Source: Chitinivibrionales bacterium
Lineage (GTDB): Bacteria; Fibrobacterota; Chitinivibrionia; Chitinivibrionales; WJKA01
Direction: 5' to 3'
DNA: 51,287 nt
NCBI GenBank assembly: GCA_014728295.1
Contig: WJLW01000096.1
Location: forward strand, 1-51,287
Shown here: positions 43,365-51,287 of the stretch, piece after piece
Layout of the letters: each line of letters begins with the position of its first letter
How positions within the stretch are numbered: the first letter of the stretch is position 1
Translations under genes and position numbers: made by a program
Notes under the pieces: model-generated
The model's input: the letters and a program-made list of their open reading frames with translations, nothing else
The model's database searches: none
What the model was told of the DNA's origin: nothing

Positions 43365-43730
43365 TCAGATGCACGCTTTGAAAAAGGTACGGTATGGGCG
43401 CATGGAATTAATGTTGAGAACGATTTCTTTCAATCGCCCACCAATTCGAAAATTTACAACACCGGTTCAAAGCTCTGGACCTGCGGTCTCAAAACCGAAC
43501 GCGGCGGATCGATAATCAAAACCGAAACCCGGCCATCCGGACCAATTGCCATGACAGAGCTGCTGGGCGGGCTTGCACATGTCAATCGTTCACAATCGCA
43601 GCTCGATTCGACGCCGATGTTTGTTGTCGATCGCTCTCCCGTGTCGCTGGTATTTTCGGAGATTGGCCGGGCCGGCAGAAAATATGAAGTATGGGTGGTC
43701 GAACGGCGTGCCAATTCCGGTACTGGTGAT
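43365..43730 (+). pseudogene. C-terminal remnant of a pectate_lyase_3-like protein
   Basis: The plus strand reads GTVWAHGINVENDFFQSP, SKLWTCGLKTERGGSIIKT and MTELLGGLAHVNRSQSQLD, ending GRKYEVWVVERRA. These are typical of the C-terminal end of pectate_lyase_3 (GH28-related) beta-helix proteins (LWTLGLKTEG..., ELLGGL...), though no helical core or start is present. After about 43730 the frame becomes unlike protein. Another C-terminal fragment, cut abruptly at the border with the preceding minus-strand tail. Confidence 0.5.
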
Positions 43731-43941
43731 AATTTGTGTCAAACCGATACACTGTATTCGCAAGATTCGGTAAAACGAAATTATTGCAGAGGGCGGATTC
43801 AGAATTTGCGCAGGACATCGGTAGCGCGGATTCCCATCTGCAGGGAAATGACAAATTTAGCCCCCGTCTCGACGTGAATGACATTAAAATTGTCATACCC
43901 GACCTGATCGAGTATCCACAGCTCAAATCTTCAACCTCCAA

Positions 43942-46065
43942 TCATGCAGTAGCCACCACCAGTACACTAACGCAATTACTTTCATCCCGATACGGCTGTC
44001 CGCCGCCAATTGAAATTTCGAATTCGCCCGGCTCGACGACTGCTCTGCCGCGCTCATCGATTAACGCCAGTTCTTTGACGCCGATCGCGAAGCGCACTTC
44101 CTGCTCCTCGCCCGCCGCAAGTTGCAGACGCTTGAAGCCGACCAGCTTGCATTTCGGTACCCGCGTGCTTGCCTGGAGATCCCTGATATAGCATTGCACA
44201 ACCTCGCCCGAGTCAATCGTGCCCGTGTTTTTCACTTTGCACGACACGCTTATCGGCTCATGCGCAGCAAATTCATGCTTGTCGGCGGCAACGCCGGAGT
44301 ATTCAAATGTCGAGTACGTCAAGCCATAGCCAAACGGATAGAGCACGTCGCCGTCAAAGAATTTGTAGGTGCGATTATCCATGCGGTAATCGGTGAAGGG
44401 CGGTAGATCATCATGGGACTTGTAGAAAGTCACCGGCAAGCGTCCGGATGGCGCATAGTCACCGAAAAGCACGTCGGCCAGCGCTTTGCCGCCGGCTTCT
44501 CCGGGGTACCAGGCATGTAGAATTGCAGGGATATTTTTGTCGGCCCAGTTAATTGCCAGCGCGCTGCCGCTCATGGTCACCAGAATAGTCGGTGTGCCGG
44601 TTGCATGTATTGCTTTGAGCAGGATTTGCTGTTTACCGGGCAAATCCAGAGTAAAACGGTCACCTTTACAATCTGCATTGACGCAGCCTTCCTCGCCTTC
44701 CAGTTTGGCAGTGATACCGAGGATGACAATTGCGACATCGGTATGTTCAGCCAGCGAAACGGCGTCGGCGATATGCTCTTCGGATTCCTTTTTCAATTCC
44801 GCACCGAGCGCGTAGTGTACGTCAATTTCGGGAGAAACGTGGTCGTAAATGCCGCGCAACGCCGTCCAGCAATTCGAAGGACGTCCGTTGTAATTGCCGA
44901 CCAACGCGTCATACGACTCGGCATTGGGACCTATCACTGCAAGTGATTGGATTTGGCTTTTGTCAAGCGGCAGCAGATTGTTTTCATTTTTCAGCACAAC
45001 AATCGATTGGTGCGCCGCTTCGAGCGCAAGTTTGCGGTGCTTTTCGCAATTGACCACGCTGTAGGGAATGCTTGCATAGGGCACATGCTCATCAGCATCG
45101 AACATGCCCAGTTTGAAGCGCATCTCGAACAGCTTACCGACTGCTTCGTCAACTTTTTCCTCGGCAATCAATCCCTGCTTTACGGCGGTGACAAGCGCTG
45201 GATAAACAATACCGCAATTAAGCTCGCAGCCGTTATTCACGGCCAAAGCTGCTGCTTCTTCGGGAGTATCGACGATACGGTGCCTGCGGTAGATGTCGAA
45301 TATAGCGCCGCAATCCGAGACTACATAGCCGTCAAAGCCCCACTCGGTGCGTAGAATGTCGACCAGGAGGCGTTTACTGGCACAACAGGCCTCGCCGTTG
45401 GTGCGGTTATAGGCCCCCATAATCGATTTGGCGTCTGCTTCCCTGACGCATGCCTCGAATGCCGGCAGGTAGGTTTCGCGCAAATCCTGTTCGGTCGATT
45501 CGGCATTCATGGTGTGGCGCTCACCTTCGGGACCACTGTGTACGGCGTAGTGTTTGGGGGTGGCGACCAGTTTTAAATAGTGCGGATGGTCACCCTGAAG
45601 ACCTTTGACGAATGCGACTCCCATGCGTGCGGTAAGGAAGGGGTCCTCGCCGTATGTTTCCTGCCCCCTGCCCCAGCGTGGATCACGCAAGATGTTGATG
45701 TTGGGGCTCCAGAAGGTCAATCCCTTGCAGCAACCACGGTCTTCATGCTTGACGAATTCGTGATACTTGGCACGCGCTTCGTCGGAGATCGCCGTTGCAA
45801 TGTCGAGCATCAAATCGGTATTCCAGGTTGTCGCCAGCCCGATTGCCTGTGGAAATACGGTTGCTCTTCCGGCACGGGCAACACCGTGCAAACATTCGCT
45901 CCACCAGTCATATCCGGGGATGCCAAGACGCGCAATGGCCGGTGAGGTGTTTGCCATTTGTGAAGCCTTCTCTGCAAGCGTCATTCTGCCGATCAGATCT
46001 TTGACGCGTGCGTCGACAGGTTGAGTGTGGTCAAGATACTGCGGTTTATCGGATTGTGCGGGCAT
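43942..46065 (-). CDS. GH3 beta-xylosidase/beta-glucosidase-type enzyme
   Basis: 707 residues from the ATG at 46065, chosen for AGGAAG six bases upstream; an in-frame start at 46107 is less likely. No signal peptide, so cytoplasmic. The GH3 N-domain shows YDWWSECLHGVARAG, NINILRDPRWGRGQETYGED, KHYAVH and the nucleophile in GYVVSDCGA (D251). The C-domain and FnIII end carry GSALAINWADKN and FGYGLTYSTFEYSG. WWSECLHGVA is typical of the xylosidase/arabinofuranosidase branch. It would release single sugars from imported oligosaccharides. It stands between remnant-rich regions and is intact. Confidence 0.9.
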   Translation of the reverse strand: MPAQSDKPQYLDHTQPVDARVKDLIGRMTLAEKASQMANTSPAIARLGIPGYDWWSECLHGVARAGRATVFPQAIGLATTWNTDLMLDIATAISDEARAKYHEFVKHEDRGCCKGLTFWSPNINILRDPRWGRGQETYGEDPFLTARMGVAFVKGLQGDHPHYLKLVATPKHYAVHSGPEGERHTMNAESTEQDLRETYLPAFEACVREADAKSIMGAYNRTNGEACCASKRLLVDILRTEWGFDGYVVSDCGAIFDIYRRHRIVDTPEEAAALAVNNGCELNCGIVYPALVTAVKQGLIAEEKVDEAVGKLFEMRFKLGMFDADEHVPYASIPYSVVNCEKHRKLALEAAHQSIVVLKNENNLLPLDKSQIQSLAVIGPNAESYDALVGNYNGRPSNCWTALRGIYDHVSPEIDVHYALGAELKKESEEHIADAVSLAEHTDVAIVILGITAKLEGEEGCVNADCKGDRFTLDLPGKQQILLKAIHATGTPTILVTMSGSALAINWADKNIPAILHAWYPGEAGGKALADVLFGDYAPSGRLPVTFYKSHDDLPPFTDYRMDNRTYKFFDGDVLYPFGYGLTYSTFEYSGVAADKHEFAAHEPISVSCKVKNTGTIDSGEVVQCYIRDLQASTRVPKCKLVGFKRLQLAAGEEQEVRFAIGVKELALIDERGRAVVEPGEFEISIGGGQPYRDESNCVSVLVVATA

Positions 46066-46259
46066 GGCATGCTTCCTGTTGGTTGTGTGGAATGTCAATG
46101 TGCTCAATTACATACCGATAATCTACCTAAATAATCGACACTATGCAATCAAAACATATTGCCGGGATTGCCCGCGTATTTGGAGAATATTGCTGATAAG
46201 CAAAAAAAAAGCACTGCGATGTGCAAGGCTGGTTAATTAAGCAAAAGTGCCGATACAAT

Positions 46260-46364
46260 CTAACGAATAACAACTTTCTGCGACGCGACGATCTCAGTAC
46301 CGGTGAGTATTGCAGCCACATACATGCCGTGGCCTAAAGCGCCGTATGAAAACTCACGTGCCAG
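46260..46364 (-). pseudogene. orphan sorting-domain tail
   Basis: About 34 residues directly downstream of the ATPase stop: LAREFSYGALGHGMYVAAIL, then TGTEIVASQKVVIR and a stop at 46260. The pattern G-x-Y-V-A-x-I...SQKVVI is the last third of a type-IX-like sorting domain. There is no start codon. A likely leftover of a deleted secreted-protein gene. The rest of the gap to 46066 holds no gene. Confidence 0.55.
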
Positions 46365-46366
46365 GG

Positions 46367-49042
46367 CTAATGATCCTGAGCCGGCAGGAAACGACGGTTC
46401 AGCCATTTCGCAACCTCAAGAACAGGAATTACCGTGGCAGCAGTAGCGAAAATATAAACCCATTCCGTAAGTGTATGCCGGCTGGTGCCAAAAATATTCT
46501 GAAGAAAAGGGACGTAAAGAAGCAATACAAGAAGCGCTAATTCGATCAGAATCGAAAAGTTAAGCCACTTGTTCTTGAATGGATTTTCGGCAAAAATGAA
46601 GGTGTCCTTCGAGCGAAAACTGTACGCCTTGAAAAACTGGATCATAATCAACGATACAAAGGTAACTGCCTGTGCATGTTCCAGCGGCGCCCCGAGGGAT
46701 ATTTGCCATCTGTAAAGCAGGAAATTAATCATTGTCGACCAGAGCGCTCCCACGGTAATGATATTGAGCAGGGCCTTTGAAAAAATTCCCTGTCCGGGAT
46801 CGCGCGGTTTTTTTTTCATGAGCAGCGAGCCGACCGGATCGACGGCCATCGCCATCGCCGGGAGCCCCTCGACAGCGAAATTGATATAGAGAATCTGAAG
46901 TGTAACCAGCGGCAGCGGCATCCCCAGCAGGGCAGCTATGGCCAGCAGGAAAAGCTCGCCGATATTTAACGAGAGCATATACGCGACGTATTTGCGAATA
47001 TTCTCATAAATGCCTCTTCCCTCTTCGATTGCGGAAATGATCGAAGCAAAATTATCGTCGGTGATCACCATGGCACTGGCATCCTGCGCCACCTGTGTGC
47101 CGGTTATGCCCATCGATACGCCAATGTCCGCTTTTTTAAGTGCAGGCGCATCATTGACCCCGTCACCGGTCATGGCAACAACATGGCGTTGCCTTTGCAG
47201 TGCTGATACAATGCGCAGCTTATGCTCCGGCGCTACCCGGGCATAAACCTGAATCGAATCCAGTGACTGCTCAAGCTCTTTGTCGCTCATTTTATGCAAT
47301 TGCGCACCTGTTACCACCGTGCCGTCGGTGAGGATTCCCAGTTCACGGGCGATTGCCTGTGCGGTAACCGGATGATCACCGGTTATCATTACCGGTATGA
47401 TCCCTGCTTCTTTGCAGGTTGCGACTGCCGCTGCAGCTTCCCGTCGGGGCGGGTCGATCATGCCGACCATTCCCAGAAATACCGAATCTGTTTCGGCCTC
47501 GGCAAGCGTACAATTCTGCCTGGTAGCCAGCGCCAGCACCCGAAGTGCATTTGCGGCCATATCGCGGGCCTGAGCGAGGAGTTTTGCCCGGGCAGCATCA
47601 TCCAGAGGTACAATCCCGCCATCTGTTTTAATAGAGGTGCAGCGGGGAATGACAGCTTCCGGCGCTCCCTTGATACTGGCTGTTGACGTACCGTTTTTCG
47701 AGTTGAGCGTGATCATTCGCTTTGTCTCGGACGAAAATGGCTTTTCATCGATTCGCGTATTGCCGGCGCGCACTTCATCTATGTCGAGAGCTGCCTTGCG
47801 CGCCAGGGTCAGCAGAGCTCCTTCGGTCGGATCGCCGCTGATCTGCCAGGCGCCCTTTTCATCTTCATAAAGCCGTGCATCGCTGCAAAGCACACCGGCG
47901 TAGAGAAGCTCCTGAAAAGTCGCCGGCAACCCGGTATTGGGCTGTTCGGGTGTTATCGTTCCCTCGGGGCGGTAGCCTGTTCCTTCCACATCGAACCTCG
48001 TTGCGCAAACCATCACCCGCCTCACCGTCATCTCATTTTTTGTCAGGGTGCCGGTTTTGTCAGAGCAGATCACCGTCGTGCTGCCCAGTGTCTCTACGGC
48101 CGGAAGCCGCCGCATGAGTGCATGGCGTTTCACCATGCGCTGCACTCCCAGTGCCAATGAAATAGTAACGACCGCGGGCAATGCTTCGGGCACTACCGCT
48201 ACGGCCAGTGCAATCCCGAACATAAACAGCTCGAGCAACGGTTGTCCCCGAAAAATGCCCATGCCCACGATTATCAATACAATCACTATGGCCGCACGTG
48301 CCAGCGTCGTTCCAACCTTATCCAGATTCTTCTGCAATGGCGTCTTGCCACTGTCTATGTTCTGGAGCATCCCCGCTATCTTGCCCAGCTCGGTCTGCAT
48401 CCCCGTAGCAACCACAACGGCTTTTCCTCTGCCATAGCTGACCGACGTCCCCGAAAAAACCATGTTGCTACGGTCACCCAGGGAGGCGTCTTCGGGCGCC
48501 GAAAAGCTTGCATCTTTTTCGGAAGGAACCGATTCTCCGGTCAGGGAAGACTCCTCGATCCGCAAATTGACGGCTTGCATCAGCCGCGCATCCGCCGGAA
48601 CGCGATCACCGGTGGCAAGCAGACAAACATCACCCGGTACCAATTCCGATGCAGGAACATCCACCTCTGCCCCGTCACGGATAACACGCGCGGTCGGCGC
48701 AGCCAGCTCGCCCAATGCCTGTAATGCTTTTTCGGCGCGGTATTCCTGCAAAAACCCAAGCAGCACGGCAAAAAAGACGATAACCGCAATCGCCACAGCT
48801 TCAACGCCATGGCCCAGAAGCCCCGACAGCACCGTGGCCGCAAGCAGGATAAGAATGAGCACGTTCTTGAATTGCTCCAGCAGCAGACGCCAGGGGTTGG
48901 ACGTATCCTGCGAACTCAGTTTATTGTGACCATGCTTGTCCAGGCGAGACTGTGCTTCTTGTGAGCTGAGCCCCCCGGGGCTTGAACCAATACTCTTCAC
49001 TGCTTCTTCACTGGTCGCGGTATGCCAGTTCATGTGCTTCAT
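46367..49042 (-). CDS. P-type cation ATPase (Ca2+-type, P2A)
   Basis: 891 residues. Motifs: actuator LTGES (167-171), M4 PEALP (285-289), phosphorylation site CSDKTGTLTKNE (D328), MTGDGVNDAPALKKADIGVS hinge, and six C-terminal membrane spans. M6 reads YINFAVEGLPAMAMA, with Glu where SERCA-type pumps have Asp in N-x-x-x-D. The N-terminal cation_ATPase_N domain (VKSIGSSPGGLSSQEAQSRL) is present. PMR1/SERCA-like bacterial pumps export Ca2+ or Mn2+. The gene stands alone and is unrelated to its neighbours. Confidence 0.9.
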   Translation of the reverse strand: MKHMNWHTATSEEAVKSIGSSPGGLSSQEAQSRLDKHGHNKLSSQDTSNPWRLLLEQFKNVLILILLAATVLSGLLGHGVEAVAIAVIVFFAVLLGFLQEYRAEKALQALGELAAPTARVIRDGAEVDVPASELVPGDVCLLATGDRVPADARLMQAVNLRIEESSLTGESVPSEKDASFSAPEDASLGDRSNMVFSGTSVSYGRGKAVVVATGMQTELGKIAGMLQNIDSGKTPLQKNLDKVGTTLARAAIVIVLIIVGMGIFRGQPLLELFMFGIALAVAVVPEALPAVVTISLALGVQRMVKRHALMRRLPAVETLGSTTVICSDKTGTLTKNEMTVRRVMVCATRFDVEGTGYRPEGTITPEQPNTGLPATFQELLYAGVLCSDARLYEDEKGAWQISGDPTEGALLTLARKAALDIDEVRAGNTRIDEKPFSSETKRMITLNSKNGTSTASIKGAPEAVIPRCTSIKTDGGIVPLDDAARAKLLAQARDMAANALRVLALATRQNCTLAEAETDSVFLGMVGMIDPPRREAAAAVATCKEAGIIPVMITGDHPVTAQAIARELGILTDGTVVTGAQLHKMSDKELEQSLDSIQVYARVAPEHKLRIVSALQRQRHVVAMTGDGVNDAPALKKADIGVSMGITGTQVAQDASAMVITDDNFASIISAIEEGRGIYENIRKYVAYMLSLNIGELFLLAIAALLGMPLPLVTLQILYINFAVEGLPAMAMAVDPVGSLLMKKKPRDPGQGIFSKALLNIITVGALWSTMINFLLYRWQISLGAPLEHAQAVTFVSLIMIQFFKAYSFRSKDTFIFAENPFKNKWLNFSILIELALLVLLLYVPFLQNIFGTSRHTLTEWVYIFATAATVIPVLEVAKWLNRRFLPAQDH

Positions 49043-49531
49043 GCGCGGCGTTCTTTCGGCTCCGGTTTGTCTTTTGCAGAAATAGCCCTATAAAATACGT
49101 TTCTCTGCAGAAACTTTTTGGGATGAGCCGGTATGTTTATACGGAGCAAAAAAAAAGCGGGGCAAAAACATACCTTCAAATTGTCGAGAATCAATTGCTC
49201 CAACAGCAGCAAAGGCGTGCAAATGCCGTTCGGCAATACCAATGCCGTTATTCACGAGGGCGTGATTGATTTTGGCTTTGGATACAATCACAATACAAGC
49301 AACGCAGGCTTGCCATACCGGGCTTGAAAGGGGTCTATGTTATTCGTCTGTTTGCAAATGGGGCAGTAATTCATTCAGACAGAGTTGTGTTTGAATAGCA
49401 AGTGCGCTTATATGGCCCCGGTGGCTTGGCATCGCTATTGACATAAAGCACAAATTGAGCTATATTTTATATAGTCTGGTCTGGCCTGGTCTTACATGTT
49501 AATTAATCAGATTTATGAAAGGCAACTGAGC
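49043..49531. other. non-coding region with an orphan tail
   Basis: 489 bases between the ATPase start and the antitoxin start. No full gene. A plus-strand sorting-tail remnant at 49276-49398 is listed separately. The TA promoter should lie in 49400-49531; AT-rich TATATTTTATATAG near 49465 may contain it. Confidence 0.4.
49276..49398 (+). pseudogene. orphan sorting-domain tail
   Basis: About 40 residues with no start codon: RRLAIPGLKGVYVIRLFANG, then AVIHSDRVVFE and a stop at 49396. The sequence LKGVYVIRLFANG-x-x-x-x-x-x-RVVF is a typical final sorting-domain segment. The frame is closed at 49267 upstream. A leftover 3' gene end. Confidence 0.55.
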
Positions 49532-49771
49532 ATGTATTTTGCCAACATATCCGATGCCAAAGCAAGTTTATCACGGCTTATTGAAATGGTTTCCAATGGT
49601 GAAGATGTCGTAATCGGCAAAGCCAACAAGCCCGTAGCCCGTATAATTCCATTTGATAAGGACCAAAGCAATCGCAAAGGCGGTCAATGGAATGGGCGTA
49701 TTAAAATTTCCGACGATTTCGATACTCTCCCCGGCGATATTCAGGATGCCTTTGATGGGAAGCTGCAATGA
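49532..49771 (+). CDS. Phd/YefM-type antitoxin
   Basis: 79 residues from the ATG at 49532; an in-frame ATG at 49496 is an alternative. The start NISDAKASLSRLIEMVSNGE and then DVVIGKANKPVARIIPFD are the standard Phd/YefM fold (DNA-binding, then toxin-neutralising tail). It should bind its own promoter and neutralise the PIN toxin encoded by the next gene, with which it overlaps by 4 bases. The C-terminal part (NGRIKISDDFDTLPGDIQD, then a short tail) is typical for the Phd/VapC pairing. Confidence 0.88.
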   Translation: MYFANISDAKASLSRLIEMVSNGEDVVIGKANKPVARIIPFDKDQSNRKGGQWNGRIKISDDFDTLPGDIQDAFDGKLQ

Positions 49772-50145
49772 ATATAATGCTCGATACGCATATTCTGCTC
49801 TGGTGGCTTGATGATCCCGCGAAACTTACTGATGATGCTTGCGGACTGATTTCAAGCGGCAGCAATAATGTGTATATCAGCTCTGCGGTCATATGGGAAA
49901 TTGTGCTGAAAAAGAGCCTTGGCAAACTTGAAATTCCGCCTGAGCTCGATACAATTATCCAGGAGAACCGTTTCCAATATCTGCCTGTCGCTCCACAACA
50001 TGCATTTGCGCTTGAAAAGTTGCCGAACATACATCGTGACCCATTCGACCGGATTCTGATTGCGCAGGCACTGCATGAAAAATTCACCTTCATTACCAGG
50101 GATGCCCATATTTTGCGCTATGATATTGAAACTGTTGCCGGTTGA
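49768..50145 (+). CDS. PIN-domain (VapC-like) toxin
   Basis: 125 residues starting MNIMLDTHILLWWLDDPAKL. All acidic residues of a PIN nuclease are present: D6, E44 (AVIWEIVLKK), D91/D94 (HRDPFDRILIAQA) and D112 (TRDAHIL). VapC-family toxins cleave tRNA or rRNA when free of antitoxin. Start overlaps the antitoxin stop. The pair looks intact in a region otherwise full of broken genes. Type II toxin-antitoxin pairs often persist in such places. Confidence 0.9.
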   Translation: MNIMLDTHILLWWLDDPAKLTDDACGLISSGSNNVYISSAVIWEIVLKKSLGKLEIPPELDTIIQENRFQYLPVAPQHAFALEKLPNIHRDPFDRILIAQALHEKFTFITRDAHILRYDIETVAG

Positions 50146-50175
50146 AAAGCTGCGCCCGAAACAGCTAGCCGGCTC

Positions 50176-50247
50176 GCTATGTTGACGTAACCATGCCGTC
50201 GGCGAAACGCCGGCTACTTTCTTAAAAACCTTGCTGAATGCATGCAC
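50176..50247 (-). pseudogene. remnant of an AraC-family regulator
   Basis: Minus-strand residues AFSKVFKKVAGVSPTAWLRQHS match the last helix-turn-helix of AraC-type regulators (F-S-x-x-F-K-K-x-x-G-x-S-P). The front is absent: upstream lies a sorting tail with a different frame. It is a small remnant of the gene's 3' end. Confidence 0.5.
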
Positions 50248-50261
50248 ACCTGCATTTACTT

Positions 50262-50384
50262 TCACATTACAAGCTTTTTGCTTTGTGCTACCTTGCCGTC
50301 TACGGAAATTCTTGCCAGGTAGATGTCATGCCGTAGCTGTAGCGGGCTCATGAGTGCGAAGTATGATCCGGAATCAGTTCAAAC
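50262..50384 (-). pseudogene. orphan sorting-domain tail
   Basis: About 40 residues, no start: SYFALMSPLQLRHDIYLARI, then SVDGKVAQSKKLVM and a stop at 50262. The I-Y-L-A-R-I...DG...S-K-K-L-V pattern fits the end of a type-IX-like sorting domain. It ends where the AraC remnant begins. Confidence 0.55.
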
Positions 50385-50389
50385 CAGCT

Positions 50390-50634
50390 CGACTACCAGA
50401 AGCAGCCGGATTTCGATAGTAGTACAGCCTGATCGTAGCAATTCGGGAAAAACAGTGATTGTGCCGGGGGTTTCCGCGTCCGCAAAAGTCCCGGTTCAAA
50501 TATTTGACATGACCGGCAGAACTATCGAGAACTTTCACCCGCTTTCACCAAAAACAGCACATGCACGCAGCCGGTGGAATACTTCCAACCTGCGGCCCGG
50601 CAGGTTCTTCTTTCCAGAGTTTGCTGTGACGTAA
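50390..50634 (+). pseudogene. orphan sorting-domain remnant
   Basis: Plus-strand frame with ISIVVQPDRSNSGKTVIVPG, VPVQIFDMTGRTIENFH and NTSNLRPGRFFFPE, then a stop at 50632. It covers the core and most of a sorting domain, but its final strand is altered, as after a small deletion. No signal peptide or enzyme part lies upstream. The 120 bases that follow hold nothing recognisable. Confidence 0.55.
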
Positions 50635-50754
50635 TATTTATTCACTGCAACCATCCAGGTTGCAGTGAAACCCGAGTGCTTCCATGAACGCATATTCCCG
50701 GCAATCTCATCACTAATCTTATGCTCTGCGAGGCTACTCCTGCTTGTTATGCGG

Positions 50755-51287
50755 CTATGGTACCACAACAGTTTTATGAAATATTTGTCCACCGGTTATC
50801 ATGCTGCACATATATGCACCGGCAGTGATAGTACCCGGCGCAATCGCTTTCTGATGGCTGCCTGCTCAAGCCATTTGCGCAGACGATAAACGATCCTGCC
50901 GCTGATTGTCCGCAGCCGTATATCCGCCGGGCCGTTGTGTGATATGCGCCAGCGCAGCACCGTGCCTCCGTTGCTTTGCGCAAACGCAATTCGCTCACAG
51001 GGCTCCGGGAGTTGTTTGCGCGGATTGATTGCGGTCACCCCCCCGGCGGATCAGGCAGGTTCTCCAGAATAATCATATCGCGTGCAACCACCTGGCCGTC
51101 GATACTGCCTTCGGCGTACAAAACCTTATACCGCACATCGGCGCTGTCCCACTGAAAACGCGTGTCGCCGCGCTCACCGCCGGTCCGGGCACGTTTGCCA
51201 AACGAGATGGTCCCCAAATCATTGAACAACTCTACCGAATCGCAATTCGAGTATGCCCACACCGGCTTTGGTCCGGGAGTGCTCCAG
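50755..51287 (-). pseudogene. GH2-like C-terminal domain with sorting tail, two frameshifts, cut by window edge
   Basis: From the right edge the minus strand reads WSTPGPKPVWAYSNCDSVEL and DGQVVARDMIILENLPD, the DUF4982-type C-terminal domain of GH2 beta-galactosidases. The frame stops after PPGG at a run of seven Cs (51038-51044 on the plus strand); a one-base change there leads to GGTVLRWRISHNGPADIRLR and TISGRIVYRLRKWLEQA, and a second change near 50862 leads to AIAPGTITAGAYMCSMITGG and a final KTVVVP. So the 3' end carries a sorting domain in three frames. The N-terminus lies outside the window. Sequencing error is possible, but two shifts in 200 bases favour a decaying gene. Confidence 0.6.

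Noticed and set aside
43582..43941. A minus-strand frame of 119 residues
   Set aside because: Overlaps the plus-strand pectate-lyase-like remnant and shows no structure or family motif.
48242..48929. Long plus-strand frames inside the ATPase gene
   Set aside because: Shadows of a strongly conserved P-type ATPase on the other strand.
1..51287. CRISPR arrays, tRNA and rRNA genes, complete insertion sequences
   Set aside because: No evenly spaced direct repeats, no tRNA-like cloverleaf or conserved T-arm sequence, no rRNA signatures and no transposase catalytic domain were seen by eye; a dedicated search is still required for small RNA genes.

Overview
The window looks like a chromosomal segment from a flagellated, polysaccharide-degrading Gram-negative bacterium, most plausibly of the Fibrobacterota (Chitinivibrio/Chitinispirillum side, since cellulolytic Fibrobacter lack flagella). 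The evidence is a large fibro-slime-domain protein, many secreted enzymes ending in type IX-secretion-like (Por) C-terminal sorting domains, a PorV/PorQ-like outer-membrane protein at the left edge, and outer-membrane P- and L-ring flagellar genes. The assignment is inferred from gene content only.

Layout. 1-3179 (minus): GNAT acetyltransferase, alpha/beta esterase, two outer-membrane barrels and a PorV/PorQ-like gene cut by the window edge. 3465-5201 (plus): a tight operon of a 73-residue membrane protein, a CCG-domain Fe-S protein and a TVP38/TMEM64 membrane protein. 5313-19267: carbohydrate-active and secreted proteins, namely a modular SGNH esterase with malectin domain, a GHL6-type glycosidase, an Ig-domain protein, a frameshifted beta-propeller-like protein, a carboxypeptidase-regulatory-domain protein, a GH26 mannanase-like enzyme, an unknown secreted protein and a right-handed beta-helix protein. 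19660-20262: a coiled-coil lipoprotein. 20812-25211: a sigma-54-type promoter followed by flgF-flgG-flgA-flgH-flgI. 25431-31265: a perfect consensus sigma-70 promoter with a long hairpin leader driving a 761-residue secreted protein, then an outer-membrane barrel and a PHP-domain hydrolase. 31380-38047: a probable pectin/galacturonate locus with a cytoplasmic GH28-like enzyme, a tagaturonate epimerase (UxaE) family enzyme and an unusual three-part regulator, interrupted by an HD-GYP protein. 38079-41831: the giant fibro-slime protein. 41832-51287: intact GH3, P-type Ca2+-type ATPase and a Phd/PIN toxin-antitoxin pair lie among remnants of at least seven other genes.

How the genes work together. 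Secreted enzymes with sorting tails (GH26, beta-helix protein, SGNH esterase) would act on polysaccharide outside the cell or on its surface. Enzymes without signal peptides (GH28-like, GH3, GHL6, UxaE) would finish oligosaccharide and uronate breakdown in the cytoplasm. The regulator at 36287-38047 is the obvious candidate controller of the uronate genes. Flagellar rod and ring genes and an HD-GYP protein point to motility and possible cyclic-di-GMP control.

Main points for a second look: the regulator joining a transposase-type HTH, a GntR winged helix and a LacI-type sugar-binding domain; a family of intergenic palindromic repeats (three copies near 15.3, 19.35 and 25.3 kb); the promoter and hairpin leader at 25431-25608; and the accumulation of orphan 3' gene ends, mostly sorting-domain tails, between 42 and 51 kb.
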